Origin: Anaeromassilibacillus senegalensis
GTDB lineage: Bacteria; Bacillota; Clostridia; Oscillospirales; Acutalibacteraceae
NCBI RefSeq assembly: GCF_001261775.1
Contig: NZ_LN868537.1
Span: 868,001-932,000, forward strand
Direction of reading: 5' to 3'
DNA length: 64,000 nt
Position 1 is the stretch's first letter; the number at the start of each line of letters is the position of its first letter. Under the pieces are notes generated by a model that worked only from the letters and a program-made list of their open reading frames with translations, was not told the DNA's origin and did no database searches. Below are positions 40,699-50,782 of the stretch, piece by piece. The translations under genes were made by a program, and so were the position numbers.

Positions 40699-43110
40699 TT
40701 ATTTTGCAACAATGTTAACCAGTTTTCCCGGTACATATATTTCCTTGATCAGCTTTTTGCCGTCGATCTCTGAGGCAATCTTGGCGTCTGCCTTTGCGGC
40801 GGCCAGAACCTCATCTTTGGAGAGATCTGCGGCAATCTCCAGACGGGTGCGCACTTTACCGTTGACCTGTACCGCAATCTCCACGGTTTCATCCTTGCAC
40901 TTTGCTTCATCGTAAGAAGGCCATGCCTGCTGGCAGACCATACCGCCAAAGCCCTGTTCACTCCAGACCTCTTCGGTCACATGCGGGGCAAACGGATTGA
41001 TCAGAATGGTAAAGGTTTTCAGCTCTTCCCGGGTGATGGAGCCGTCTGTCGCCAGCTCGTTCAGCAGGGACATCATTGCCGCAATCGCCGTATTGAACTT
41101 GAGGTTCTCAATATCCTCGCCGACCTTTTTAATCGTTTTATGGAACAGGGACTCCATATGCGGGCGAATCCCGTCCCCAGCAATCAGGTTCTCCTGCAAG
41201 TTCCAATACCGCTCGATGAAACGGCGGCAGCCCTTAATGCTGGAGGTGCTCCACGGCGCGGCCTTTTCAAAGTCGCCAATGAACATCTCATACATGCGCA
41301 TGGTATCCGCGCCGTACTCGTTGACAATGTCATCCGGGTTGACGACGTTGCCGCGGCTCTTGCTCATCTTCTCGCCGTTTTCGCCGAGAATCATACCGTG
41401 GCTGGTGCGCTTGGCATACGGCTCCGCGGTGGGAACCACGCCGATGTCGTAAAGGAACTTATGCCAAAAACGGCTGTACAGCAGATGCAGCGTGGTGTGC
41501 TCCATGCCGCCGTTGTACCAGTCAACAGGTGTCCAGTAGTCCAGCGCCTCTTTGCTCGCCAGTGCGTCGGGATTGTGCGGGTCCATATAGCGCAGGAAGT
41601 ACCAGGAAGAACCCGCCCACTGCGGCATGGTATCCGTCTCGCGCTTGGCCGGGCCGCCGCAGTGCGGGCACTTTACATTGACCCAGTCCGTCATGTGCGC
41701 CAACGGGGATTCGCCGTTGTCCGTCGGCTCATACGACTCCACCTCCGGCAGGCGGAGCGGCAGCTCGCTCTCCGGGAGCGCGACAAAGCCGCACTTCTCA
41801 CAGTGTACAATCGGGATCGGCTCGCCCCAATACCGCTGGCGGGAGAAGACCCAGTCGCGCAGTTTGAAGTTGACCTTCGGCTCTCCGATGCCCTTTTCCT
41901 TCAGGTACTCCGTAATCTTTACCTTTGCGTCTTCCACGCTCAGGCCGTCCAGAATGCCGGAGTTGACCATAACGCCGGTTTCGCAGTCGGTAAAAGCTTC
42001 CTGCTCCACATCGCCGCCCTTGACGACTTCAATGATGGGCAGGTTAAATTTCTTTGCAAACGCCCAGTCGCGCGTATCGTGCGCCGGGACTGCCATGATC
42101 GCACCGGTCCCGTAGGATACCAGGACATAGTCAGATATAAAAATGGGAATCTCCCTGCCGTTGACGGGGTTGATGGCCATGACGCCGTCCAGACGGACGC
42201 CGGTCTTGTCTTTTGCCACTTCGGTGCGCTCAAAGTCGGACTTCTTGGCGGCTTCCGCCTGATAAGTACGGATTTCCTCCATATTCTTGAGCTGGTCCGC
42301 CCACTTCTCAATCAGAGGATGCTCCGGAGAAATAACCATGTATGTCGCACCGTAGAGCGTATCCGGACGGGTGGTATAGATCTTCATTTTATCCCCGGCA
42401 GTCGTCTCAAAATCGACTTCCGCGCCGGTCGAACGGCCGATCCAGTTGCGCTGCTGCGCTTTGACGCGGTCCGGATAATTCACCAGGTCCAGATCGTCGA
42501 TCAGGCGCTGCGCATATTCGGTGATTTTGAGCATCCACTGGGATTTAACCTTGTGGACCACCTCGCTGCCGCAGCGTTCACAAACGCCGTCGACCACCTC
42601 TTCGTTCGCCAGCACGCATTTGCAGGAGGTGCACCAGTTGACGGACATCTCCTTTTTATAGGCCAGGCCATGTTTGAAAAGCTGCAGGAAAATCCACTGC
42701 GTCCATTTGTAGTACGCCGGGTCCGTCGTATTGATTTCCCTGGACCAGTCAAAGGAAATACCGAGCGATTGCAGCTGCTGCTTAAAGCGCGCAATGTTCT
42801 TCTCCGTAACGATCGCCGGATGCACGTGATTCTTGATCGCATAGTTTTCCGTCGGCAGGCCAAACGCATCCCAGCCGATGGGATACAGCACGTTGTACCC
42901 CTGCAGGCGGCGTTTGCGCGCAACGATATCCAGCGCCGTATAGGAGCGCGGATGGCCGACATGCAGCCCCTGCCCGGACGGATACGGGAATTCTACCAAT
43001 GCAAAATACTTTGGCTTTTGAAAGTCCGCGTTGGAGGCATGGAATACGCCCGCCTCTTCCCATTTGTCCTGCCACTTTTTCTCAATCGGTCTGTGGTCAT
43101 ATTTGTTCAT
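40699..43110 (-). CDS. leuS: Leucine--tRNA ligase
   Basis: An 803-residue class I synthetase charging tRNA-Leu. The HIGH motif is HVGH in [20 protein letters not shown], the CP1 editing domain lies at about 220-415 ([13 protein letters not shown]), and KMSKS is in [10 protein letters not shown]. The C-terminal anticodon-binding and tail domains end in [11 protein letters not shown]. The ATG at 43110 is chosen behind GGGAG at 11 bp; the frame is open upstream through rsfS. It is the last gene of the long minus-strand train, without a T-box in front. Confidence 0.96.
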   Translation of the reverse strand: MNKYDHRPIEKKWQDKWEEAGVFHASNADFQKPKYFALVEFPYPSGQGLHVGHPRSYTALDIVARKRRLQGYNVLYPIGWDAFGLPTENYAIKNHVHPAIVTEKNIARFKQQLQSLGISFDWSREINTTDPAYYKWTQWIFLQLFKHGLAYKKEMSVNWCTSCKCVLANEEVVDGVCERCGSEVVHKVKSQWMLKITEYAQRLIDDLDLVNYPDRVKAQQRNWIGRSTGAEVDFETTAGDKMKIYTTRPDTLYGATYMVISPEHPLIEKWADQLKNMEEIRTYQAEAAKKSDFERTEVAKDKTGVRLDGVMAINPVNGREIPIFISDYVLVSYGTGAIMAVPAHDTRDWAFAKKFNLPIIEVVKGGDVEQEAFTDCETGVMVNSGILDGLSVEDAKVKITEYLKEKGIGEPKVNFKLRDWVFSRQRYWGEPIPIVHCEKCGFVALPESELPLRLPEVESYEPTDNGESPLAHMTDWVNVKCPHCGGPAKRETDTMPQWAGSSWYFLRYMDPHNPDALASKEALDYWTPVDWYNGGMEHTTLHLLYSRFWHKFLYDIGVVPTAEPYAKRTSHGMILGENGEKMSKSRGNVVNPDDIVNEYGADTMRMYEMFIGDFEKAAPWSTSSIKGCRRFIERYWNLQENLIAGDGIRPHMESLFHKTIKKVGEDIENLKFNTAIAAMMSLLNELATDGSITREELKTFTILINPFAPHVTEEVWSEQGFGGMVCQQAWPSYDEAKCKDETVEIAVQVNGKVRTRLEIAADLSKDEVLAAAKADAKIASEIDGKKLIKEIYVPGKLVNIVAK

Positions 43111-43145
43111 GTTCTGATTCGCTCCCATATTGTATCTTATATTGA

Positions 43146-43511
43146 TTACTCGTTTGCCTTCAGTATTTCTGTGATATCCACGTTTTCGCCATCCTGCCAC
43201 AGGCGGTCCAGGTCATAGAATTCACGGGATTCGCCGGTAAACACATGGACGATCACGTTGCCGTAATCCAGCAGAATCCAGGAATTTGAACGGTATCCCT
43301 CCGTGTGCTCCGCTGCAACGCCGCACTGCTCCTTGAGCTGGAATTCCACCTCGTCCGCCAGAGACTTTACATGTGTGCTGCTTGTACCGGTCGCCAGTAC
43401 AAAATAATCCGCCAGAACGGAAATATCATGAATGCCAATCAGTTTCAAATCCTGTCCCTTTTTCTTGTCCAGTATCTGAATGGCCTTTTGCGCCAGTTCC
43501 AATGGTGTCAT
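43146..43511 (-). CDS. rsfS: Ribosomal silencing factor RsfS
   Basis: A 121-residue protein that binds L14 of the 50S subunit and blocks subunit joining in starvation. The signature is [28 protein letters not shown], then [34 protein letters not shown]. It has the usual position after nadD and yqeK. Confidence 0.95.
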   Translation of the reverse strand: MTPLELAQKAIQILDKKKGQDLKLIGIHDISVLADYFVLATGTSSTHVKSLADEVEFQLKEQCGVAAEHTEGYRSNSWILLDYGNVIVHVFTGESREFYDLDRLWQDGENVDITEILKANE

Positions 43512-43547
43512 TTTCTTCTCCCCTTCTTTAAATAGGCCTTTGCCCGT

Positions 43548-44123
43548 TTACATGATGGATTGATATTCCAGCACCGCTTCATTGTAGGCGGCGATGGAAT
43601 CCGGATGAATCGCCAGACGGCGGTCCGTCAGGTCCTGGATGGTGTAGGTCATGCCGTGCAGCAAAGCCTCCAGCAGGCCCTGTTCCGCCGCGCGGCGCAT
43701 ATCCTCCACGCCGGGATAGTCCCGGTCGGAAGAGGTAAAATCAGCCACAAACAGTACCTTTTCCAGCAGCGACATATGCGCGCGGCCGGTGGTGTGGTAC
43801 CGTATCGCGTTTAAAACCTCCTGATCCTCAATACGGAGCTCATTTTCCACGTAAGCGGCGCCGAGCATGGCATGCCAGAGCTTCTGTCCGCTGCGCTCTA
43901 CCTCCGTCAGGATAATATCGTATTTCGTCATCAGTTTCATCTGTTCTTTGGGCGGCATATCCTTCATGATATCATGCAGGATTCCGGCCGTATAGGCTTT
44001 TTTTTCATTTGCGCCGTATTTCTTCGCCAGACGCGCTGCCTCGTCCGCCACCGCCAGGGAGTGCTGATAACGTTTCTCGCTCAAGAAAGGTTTTATAATC
44101 GCCTTGTAATCCTTATGGCTCAT
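43548..44123 (-). CDS. yqeK: HD-domain phosphohydrolase YqeK
   Basis: A 191-residue HD hydrolase. HSLAVADEAARLA gives the first His, GILHDIMKDMP the His-Asp pair, and VLFVADFTSSDRDYPGV the last Asp. YqeK homologs hydrolyse diadenosine tetraphosphate symmetrically to ADP. The ATG at 44123 is behind AAAGGAAGCGG, 13 bp after nadD; the longer open frame upstream is nadD in another frame. Confidence 0.93.
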   Translation of the reverse strand: MSHKDYKAIIKPFLSEKRYQHSLAVADEAARLAKKYGANEKKAYTAGILHDIMKDMPPKEQMKLMTKYDIILTEVERSGQKLWHAMLGAAYVENELRIEDQEVLNAIRYHTTGRAHMSLLEKVLFVADFTSSDRDYPGVEDMRRAAEQGLLEALLHGMTYTIQDLTDRRLAIHPDSIAAYNEAVLEYQSIM

Positions 44124-44136
44124 TTTACCGCTTCCT

Positions 44137-44757
44137 TTACTGTTCAGTATTGCATCGAACCGCACGATATAAGCCCTTTTTCTCAATATACGTTGCAACT
44201 CCGGCGGGCACCAGCCCCCGGATGTCTTTTCCATCCCGCACCGCCTCCCGGACCATTGTGGATGAAACAGGGAGGAAGGCGATATTTGCCAGAATCGTTT
44301 TCGCACCGCTGGCCGCAATCTTTTTTGCATATTGTTCCAGTCTGGCAAGGCCGTATGCACTGCGCGGCGCGGCGCAAATGGTCGCCAGCGCGTAAATGCG
44401 CTCCGGCTCGCGCCAACGGTCCAGCGTCAGGAACATGTCTTCACCCACAATAAAACAGAGCTCATAGCCGGGATATCTGCGTTTTAACGCGGCGAGCGTC
44501 TCAGACGTGTAGCTCGGCCCGCCCCGGCAAATCTCCAAGTCGCTGACCTCATAAGGGGTTCCCTCACAGGCCAGGCGGCACATGGCCACCCGGTCCTCCG
44601 CTTCCGCCAAATCCGGCGCCGCCTTATGCGGCGGAACAGAGGTCGGAATAAACAATACCTGTTCCGCTTCCAAAAGAGATGCGAACTGGCGTGCAAGATG
44701 CAGATGACCGTTGTGGATGGGATTAAACGTCCCTCCCAAAATTGCGATCCGTTTCAT
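44137..44757 (-). CDS. nadD: Nicotinate-nucleotide adenylyltransferase
   Basis: A 206-residue NAD synthesis enzyme joining nicotinate mononucleotide and ATP. The nucleotidyltransferase motif is GGTFNPIHNGHLHLA near the N-terminus, FIVGEDMFLTLDRW in the middle, and VSSTMVREAVRDGKDI replaces the ISSTxIR motif near the end. It follows the yhbY gene in the conserved order obg-region yhbY-nadD-yqeK-rsfS. Confidence 0.96.
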   Translation of the reverse strand: MKRIAILGGTFNPIHNGHLHLARQFASLLEAEQVLFIPTSVPPHKAAPDLAEAEDRVAMCRLACEGTPYEVSDLEICRGGPSYTSETLAALKRRYPGYELCFIVGEDMFLTLDRWREPERIYALATICAAPRSAYGLARLEQYAKKIAASGAKTILANIAFLPVSSTMVREAVRDGKDIRGLVPAGVATYIEKKGLYRAVRCNTEQ

Positions 44758-44781
44758 GGCGCTCGATTCCTCTTTATTCTA

Positions 44782-45087
44782 TTACTTTTTCCCTGATTTG
44801 GGAAGAATTATTTTCGGTTCCTTCTCATTTCTTCGATAAAGTACAAATTTGGAGCCGATCACCTGCACAACATCGGCCTTAACCTCTTCTGCGATCTGGT
44901 CCGCCGCCTCACGGGAAGAGACCGGTGCGGTTTCCAGCACCTTGCCCTTGATCAGTTCGCGCGCAGTCAGCGCGTCGTCGGCCTGCTTGGTCAGCTCCGG
45001 ACCCAGACCGGATTTCCCCACCATCACGATGGTATCGATATCCACCGCAAGAGAGCGGAGATAAGCGCGTTGTTTACTGGTCAGCAT
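44782..45087 (-). CDS. yhbY: YhbY-type CRM domain RNA-binding protein
   Basis: A 101-residue CRM-domain protein, associated with pre-50S ribosomal particles in E. coli. Hallmarks are MLTSKQRAYLRSLA, the GxxG loop in MVGKSGLGPEL, and DVVQVIGSKFVLYRRN. A short basic tail (PKSGKK) ends it. It is placed between the GNAT gene and nadD with small gaps. Confidence 0.95.
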   Translation of the reverse strand: MLTSKQRAYLRSLAVDIDTIVMVGKSGLGPELTKQADDALTARELIKGKVLETAPVSSREAADQIAEEVKADVVQVIGSKFVLYRRNEKEPKIILPKSGKK

Positions 45088-45101
45088 GATATTTCTCCTT
45101 T

Positions 45102-45638
45102 TTATCTGATAATCTTTTCAAAACAATAGAACGGCGCCTGATCCCACGGCCCACGCTGCAAGCAGAGCTCCCCGGCCAATTGATAGCCGTTTTTCCGATA
45201 GAGCGACACGCCAGGCGTATTGCTCGGAAGCACATCCAGTCGAATGCTGGTTTTTCCGTTCTGCCGCGCATATTGATCGGTAAATTGCAGGAGTGTTTCA
45301 GAAATTCCCCGGCGAAAATATGCGGGATGCACCGCAAGCGTATGCACCACCAGGATTTCATCCGGCCGGTTTCCCGCTTGCCAGGAGACATCCGCATACC
45401 GCTCCGGCTGGATGCCGTCCAGAATGCAGGTTCCCGCTACAGCGCCTTCCTCCAGGCACACATACAGCGCGCCGGATTGAAGCCCCTCCTCCGCTGTCTC
45501 CCACGTCGGATAGATGTCTTTTCCCCAACCGGGATAGTTGACGTGCGATTCCAAATAGTCCGTCAGCGCATCATACAGCTGTGCAACCGCATCCAGATGC
45601 TCCGGCCCTGCCAGACGCACATGCCTTTCATCCGCCAT
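45102..45638 (-). CDS. GNAT family N-acetyltransferase
   Basis: A 178-residue GCN5-type acetyltransferase. The acetyl-CoA loop is in VVHTLAVHPAYFRRGISETLLQF (motif A, RRGIS), and motif B is IRLDVLPSNTPGVSLYRKNGYQ. The substrate is unknown; the DALTDYLESHVNYPGWGKDIYPTW region is reported in many uncharacterised Firmicutes GNATs. The ATG at 45638 is behind GGAGAG and overlaps the rdgB stop by 11 bp, so the gene is coupled to rdgB. Confidence 0.88.
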   Translation of the reverse strand: MADERHVRLAGPEHLDAVAQLYDALTDYLESHVNYPGWGKDIYPTWETAEEGLQSGALYVCLEEGAVAGTCILDGIQPERYADVSWQAGNRPDEILVVHTLAVHPAYFRRGISETLLQFTDQYARQNGKTSIRLDVLPSNTPGVSLYRKNGYQLAGELCLQRGPWDQAPFYCFEKIIR

Positions 45639-46206
45639 GCTGTCTCTCCAAACATTCCGCAAGTTTCCTCAGCGCCTTTCCCCTGTGGCTGACCGCGTCC
45701 TTCTCGGCCGGGGTCAGCTCCGCATAGGTCTTTTCTCCCACCAGAAAAATCGGGTCGTAGCCGAAGCCGTCGGTTCCGCGCGGTGCAAACGCGACACTTC
45801 CCTCACAGACGCCCTCCACGTCGATGCGCGTTCCATCCGGATACACGACGCAGATTGCACTGACAAAACGCGCGGTCCGTTGCTCCGCTGGGACATCCTT
45901 CAGTTCGTTCAACAGTTTCCGGTTGCGGTCCGCATCTGTCGCATCCTCTCCCGCGTATCGCGCAGAGTAAACGCCCGGTGCACCGTCCAAGGCGTCAACC
46001 ACAATGCCGGAATCATCCGCCACCGACGGCATCCCGGTCTGTTTGCAGGCTGCTTCCGCTTTGAGAAACGCATTTTCCGCAAAAGTGGCCCCGGTTTCCT
46101 CCACCTCGTCCAGCTGCGCGGTGGTTACCTCGATGTGCAGCGGCTCCAGAATCCGCTGCAACTCCTGCACCTTATGTTGATTGTGGGTTGCCATTACATA
46201 CTTCAT
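45628..46206 (-). CDS. rdgB: XTP/dITP diphosphatase (RdgB/HAM1)
   Basis: A 192-residue enzyme removing non-canonical purine triphosphates. It starts with MATHNQHKVQEL (the T-x-N-x-x-K loop), then ADDSGIVVDALDGAPGVYSARYAG, GYDPIFLV and SHRGKALRKL. It is 12 bp downstream of ftsY on the same transcript. Confidence 0.96.
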   Translation of the reverse strand: MKYVMATHNQHKVQELQRILEPLHIEVTTAQLDEVEETGATFAENAFLKAEAACKQTGMPSVADDSGIVVDALDGAPGVYSARYAGEDATDADRNRKLLNELKDVPAEQRTARFVSAICVVYPDGTRIDVEGVCEGSVAFAPRGTDGFGYDPIFLVGEKTYAELTPAEKDAVSHRGKALRKLAECLERQHGG

Positions 46207-46218
46207 ACCACACGCTCC

Positions 46219-47127
46219 TTATCTGGTAAACAGCGCCTCGGAAAACGCCCGCGCGTCAAAGGGCTGCAAATCATCCAGCTGTTCCCCCACACCGATATAT
46301 TTGACCGGCAGATTCAACTCTTCCCGGATGGCAAGCACCACGCCGCCGCGGGCCGTGCCGTCCAGCTTGGTCAGCACAATGCCGGTAATGTTCGCCGCGT
46401 TCTTGAATTCCCGCGCCTGATTGACCGCATTCTGACCTGTTGTGGCGTCCAACACCAGCAGGACTTCCTTGTCCGCGTCCGGCAGTTCCCGGTCGATCAC
46501 ACGGTTGATTTTTGCCAGTTCATCCATCAAATGTTTCTTGTTGTGCAGGCGGCCCGCCGTGTCACAGATTACAACGTCCATTCCTCTGGCCTTCGCCGCC
46601 GCCACGGCATCAAACACGACGGACGCCGGATCGGACCCCTCCGCCTGTTTAATCAGGCCGCATCCGCTGCGCTCCGCCCAAACCTCCAGCTGTTCGATTG
46701 CCGCCGCACGGAACGTATCCGCCGCCGCAAGCAACACTTTTTTGCCATCCTGGCGCAATTGATAGGCAATTTTTCCAATGGTCGTGGTTTTCCCCACCCC
46801 ATTGACGCCGATGACCAATACCACGGACGGCTTTGTGCCAACTTTTAAAGCTTCCTCGCCGCCGATCATCTCCGCCACCGTTGTCCGCAGCATCTCAAAG
46901 ATTACCTGCGGGTCGCTGACGCGCTCCTCTTTACAGCGCTTTTTAACCGCTTCACAAATACGTTCCGCAGTGGGCACACCCGTGTCCGCCATGACAAGCA
47001 GCTCTTCAAGCTGTTCAAACAGCGACTCATCGATTTCCGTATAGGAACCCAGCATTGTGTCCAGCGAAGAGCTGAAGCTTTCCCTTGTTTTTTTCAAGCC
47101 TTCTTTGATTTTAGAAAATAGACCCAT
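46219..47127 (-). CDS. ftsY: Signal recognition particle receptor FtsY
   Basis: A 302-residue SRP GTPase delivering nascent membrane proteins to the translocon. The N domain is followed by the G domain: GVNGVGKTTTIGKIAYQL (G1), DTFRAAAIEQLEVW, DTAGR (G3), TKLDGTARGG (G4). The acidic A domain of enterobacteria is absent, as in most Firmicutes. The ATG at 47127 is behind AGGTG; a TTG at 47136 is the alternative. It lies downstream of smc in the standard rnc-smc-ftsY order. Confidence 0.96.
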   Translation of the reverse strand: MGLFSKIKEGLKKTRESFSSSLDTMLGSYTEIDESLFEQLEELLVMADTGVPTAERICEAVKKRCKEERVSDPQVIFEMLRTTVAEMIGGEEALKVGTKPSVVLVIGVNGVGKTTTIGKIAYQLRQDGKKVLLAAADTFRAAAIEQLEVWAERSGCGLIKQAEGSDPASVVFDAVAAAKARGMDVVICDTAGRLHNKKHLMDELAKINRVIDRELPDADKEVLLVLDATTGQNAVNQAREFKNAANITGIVLTKLDGTARGGVVLAIREELNLPVKYIGVGEQLDDLQPFDARAFSEALFTR

Positions 47128-47169
47128 GCTTAACAAACACCTGCCTGTTTCAATATTCTTTGATCCATG

Positions 47170-50100
47170 CTATTTTGCGGCGCCGATGCCGAGTTTCTGT
47201 TCAATTTCATCCGCATGCAGTTCCAAAAGTTTGGAAACACCCTCGTCCTGCATCGTGACACCATACAGCACATCCGCTTCTTCCATACTGCCGCGGCGGT
47301 GGGTAATGACGATAAACTGCGTGTTTTTGTTCATCCTGCGCAGATAGGCTGCGAAACGGTCGACATTGACATCATCCAGCGCCGCCTCAATTTCGTCCAG
47401 CATACAGAACGGCGGCGGGCTGACCTTCATAATAGCGAAGTACAGTGCGATCGCCACCAGGGCTTTTTCTCCACCGGAGAGCAGTTCCAAATGTGTGACA
47501 ATCTTACCCGGCGGCTGAACGGATATTTCGATGCCGGAACGGAGCACATCCTCCGGGTCGGTCAACGCCAGATTCGCCGTACCGCCTCCAAACAGCTCTT
47601 TGAAAGTCTGGAGGAAGTTCTCATTGATCTGTTTAAACCGGGTGACGAACAGCTCCCGCATCTGGCGCGTCAGGTCCCCGATGAGCCGCAGCAGCTCGTC
47701 GCGGCTTTTTTCCACGTCCTCCACCTGCGTTTTCATAAAAGCGTAGCGCTCGCTGACTTCTTTGTATTCTTCCACTGCCGCGACGTTGACCGTTCCCAGC
47801 GCTTTGATCTTCCCCTTCAGCTCGTTCAATCGTTTCTGCGACTGCCCGGCATTTTCAATCGGCACGCCGATCTCCTCCGCTTCACGGCGGGTCAGTTCGT
47901 ATTCTTCCCATAAACGGCTGATAATTTCATCGTATTCCTTTTGCAGATTTGCCTTGCGCTCTTCCAGGCGCGCCAGCTCATGGCCGACGGTTTCCCTTGC
48001 GCCGGACTGTTCGCGTTCCTGAATCCGCAGCTCGGAGGACTGTTTTTCATATGCCATCCGCTGGGCGTTGATCTCTTCAATTTTCTTTGCAGACTGTTCT
48101 GCACGCTCCCGCAAACCGGCGGCCTGCTGTTTCAATTCGTCTATTTGGGTCTTCAAGACGTCGATCGACGTGCATACCCGCGCCTTTTCCAACTCCAATG
48201 CCTTCCGATGGCCTTCCCGGTCCGTTTTACGGCGTTCAATGTCCGCAATTGCATTGCGCAGGGATTCCACATCCTTCTGCGCGGAAAGGCAGGCAAAGCG
48301 CATCTCCTGTAAGTCCACAGATAGGGTATCGCAAATCTGGTTCTGCTCACTGCGGCTGGAGCTGATCTCGTTCATCTTGCCCTGCAATACGGAAATTTGC
48401 AGCGTCGCATCTTCCATCCGGCGCTCCGCTTCTTCCTGCAATGCCTGCTGTTCCGCCAAACGTATGTTGGCGGTGGTGCGCTCCTCCTCCAATGCACGGA
48501 TATCGCTGCCAATGGTCCGGATGTCGTCCTGTGCGCGTTTGTGCTCCGCCTCAATCCGAATACGCTCTTCCTGCGCGGTCGCCAGCTCGCCCTTTGCACC
48601 GGAAAGCGCCGCCTCTGCGGCGGACGCTTCCTCCGAAGCGGTCTTCCATACCGCTTCGGCCTGGGCCGCCTTCTCCCGCAGCTGTTCCGCCTGCGCTTTG
48701 ATGCGTTCAATTTCCGCCGCACGGCCCAACAGCCCGGCGTTTCTCGCCAGGGAACCGCCCGTCAGGGAACCGCCAGCATTGACTACCTGCCCGTCCAATG
48801 TCACGATCCGGAATTTGTACCGATACCGTTTGGCGACAGCCGTCGCGGCGTCAAGATCCTCCACCACAACAATGCGGCCCAGCAGGGAATTTTTGATCCC
48901 GTTGAACCGATCCTCACAATCGCAGAGTTTTCCCGCGATGCCGACCACGCCGGGACAATCTTCCAGCCCAGGCTCGTCCAGCACATTGCCGCGGATATTG
49001 GAAAGCGGCAAAAAGGTCGCCCGACCACCGTTGCGCTGCTTGAGGAAGCCGATTGCCCGTTTTGCGTCCTGCTCCGTCTCCACCACGATATTCTGCATCG
49101 CCGCGCCCAGCGCGATTTCAATCGCCACCGCGTATTCCCGCGGGACCTTAATCAGCCGGGAAACCGGGCCGAGAATCCCGCCGAGCGTACCGTGCCCCGC
49201 CTCTTTCATGACAACCTTGACGCTCTGCGAAAATCCCTCCAGATTGCGTTCCAGATCCTCCAGCAAACGCGCCTTGCGCGCACATTCGTTGGCATCCAAA
49301 TGCAGTCGATCGCTCTGCTGCTTGGCATTTTCCACACGCTGCCGGCGGCTGTTCAGGCGCAGTTCATAACCCTTCACCGTGTTCCCCAACGCCTGAATGC
49401 GGTCCTGTGTATCCACCAGCATTTGAGCGTAATCTGCGCCGCTCTGTTCCAGTTCCTGTGCGCGGAGCCGCTTCTCAGCCAACGACTCTTCCACTGTCTG
49501 CATGCGAAGCTTGATTTCTGAAATAGTAGAAGCCGCCGTCATCGATGCCAGCTTTTGCTCCGTAGATGCCGTGGACAGCGCGTTAATTTGGCGGGAATAC
49601 GCGTCAATCTGGGAAACAGTTTCCCCCATGCCGCGCCGCAGCTCTTCCAAACGCGCGGAACAGGCGTTGCTTTCCACCTCCTTTTCCAAGACAAAGCGGT
49701 CTTTTTCCGCAATTTCCGCATTTTTGGCAGCGATTTCCGCGTCCATATCCTTTCCGGACTGATCGGACTGTGCGATTTCCCGTTCAATGCGCGCAATGTT
49801 CTGCCTGCTATGTAGAATATCGTTTTCAAAGACGGAAATTTCTCCGTCCTTCGCCATGGCGGCTTCTTCCAAGCGGGAAGCCTCCTGCCGCACCTCGTCC
49901 ACCTTGGCGGTACAGGCATTTGCCTGCATAAAGCTTTCTTCTATGCGGCGCTCAATTGCCGCCAGTTGTTCTTCTATTTCATTATAATGATTTTTAGCGA
50001 TGATAATACGGTCGTCATGCTCGCGCAAAACTTTACCGGAACGCTCGAGCGTATTCAGCCAAAGACTGATTTCCAGCGTGCGTTTTTCTGAAGCATATTC

Positions 50101-50748
50101 CAAATACTGCTCCGCTTTTTCCGCCTGCTCCTTCAGCGGCCCGACACGGTCTTCCAGCTCTGAAAGGATATCGCGCAGGCGCAGAAGATTCTCTTCGGCC
50201 TGGTTCAGGCGGCGCTCCGATTCTTCTTTGCGGTAGCGAAAGCGGGAAATCCCCGCCGCCTCTTCAAAAATCTCGCGCCGGTCCTCGCTGCGCGCCGCGA
50301 CAATGCTGTCGATCTTGCCCTGACCGATGATGGAATAACCATCGCGCCCCAGCCCGGTATCCATGAACAGCTCGTTGATGTCGCGCAGACGGACCGCTGC
50401 CTTGTTGATCATGTATTCACTGTCTCCGGAGCGGTAATACCGCCGCGTGATGGAGACAGTGTCGTTGTCAAAGGAAAGCTGGCGGTCTGCATTGTCGATA
50501 CACAGGGTCACTTCCGCAAATCCCTGCGGCTTTCTGGCGGGCGTGCCGTTGAAAATGACATCCTCCATACGGGTACAGCGCAAAGTACGGGTGGACTGCT
50601 CCCCCAGCACCCAGCGGACAGCGTCGCTGATATTACTTTTTCCGCTGCCGTTCGGCCCAACTACCGCGGTAATGCCCTGATTGAACGTCAACGTGGTTTT
50701 ATCGGGAAATGTTTTAAACCCCTGGATCTCCAAAGATTTTAAGAGCAA
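47170..50748 (-). CDS. smc: Chromosome segregation protein SMC
   Basis: A 1192-residue ATPase of the bacterial condensin. The N-terminal head has Walker A GPNGSGKSN (32-40). Two long coiled coils flank a hinge around residues 500-680, with GGSLTGGS near its end. The C-terminal head holds the signature LLSGGEKALVAIAL and Walker B MLDEIEAALDD. The length and order are complete, with no frameshift. The usual partners scpA and scpB are not in the window. Confidence 0.97.
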   Translation of the reverse strand: MLLKSLEIQGFKTFPDKTTLTFNQGITAVVGPNGSGKSNISDAVRWVLGEQSTRTLRCTRMEDVIFNGTPARKPQGFAEVTLCIDNADRQLSFDNDTVSITRRYYRSGDSEYMINKAAVRLRDINELFMDTGLGRDGYSIIGQGKIDSIVAARSEDRREIFEEAAGISRFRYRKEESERRLNQAEENLLRLRDILSELEDRVGPLKEQAEKAEQYLEYASEKRTLEISLWLNTLERSGKVLREHDDRIIIAKNHYNEIEEQLAAIERRIEESFMQANACTAKVDEVRQEASRLEEAAMAKDGEISVFENDILHSRQNIARIEREIAQSDQSGKDMDAEIAAKNAEIAEKDRFVLEKEVESNACSARLEELRRGMGETVSQIDAYSRQINALSTASTEQKLASMTAASTISEIKLRMQTVEESLAEKRLRAQELEQSGADYAQMLVDTQDRIQALGNTVKGYELRLNSRRQRVENAKQQSDRLHLDANECARKARLLEDLERNLEGFSQSVKVVMKEAGHGTLGGILGPVSRLIKVPREYAVAIEIALGAAMQNIVVETEQDAKRAIGFLKQRNGGRATFLPLSNIRGNVLDEPGLEDCPGVVGIAGKLCDCEDRFNGIKNSLLGRIVVVEDLDAATAVAKRYRYKFRIVTLDGQVVNAGGSLTGGSLARNAGLLGRAAEIERIKAQAEQLREKAAQAEAVWKTASEEASAAEAALSGAKGELATAQEERIRIEAEHKRAQDDIRTIGSDIRALEEERTTANIRLAEQQALQEEAERRMEDATLQISVLQGKMNEISSSRSEQNQICDTLSVDLQEMRFACLSAQKDVESLRNAIADIERRKTDREGHRKALELEKARVCTSIDVLKTQIDELKQQAAGLRERAEQSAKKIEEINAQRMAYEKQSSELRIQEREQSGARETVGHELARLEERKANLQKEYDEIISRLWEEYELTRREAEEIGVPIENAGQSQKRLNELKGKIKALGTVNVAAVEEYKEVSERYAFMKTQVEDVEKSRDELLRLIGDLTRQMRELFVTRFKQINENFLQTFKELFGGGTANLALTDPEDVLRSGIEISVQPPGKIVTHLELLSGGEKALVAIALYFAIMKVSPPPFCMLDEIEAALDDVNVDRFAAYLRRMNKNTQFIVITHRRGSMEEADVLYGVTMQDEGVSKLLELHADEIEQKLGIGAAK

Positions 50749-50782
50749 GCTGTCACATCCCTTCCGATGGAAATATGGATTT

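Noticed and set aside
40981-43218. 745-codon open frame on the plus strand across leuS
   Set aside because: Antisense to leuS. Composition is rich in His, Arg and Val as expected from mirrored codons; no recognisable domain.
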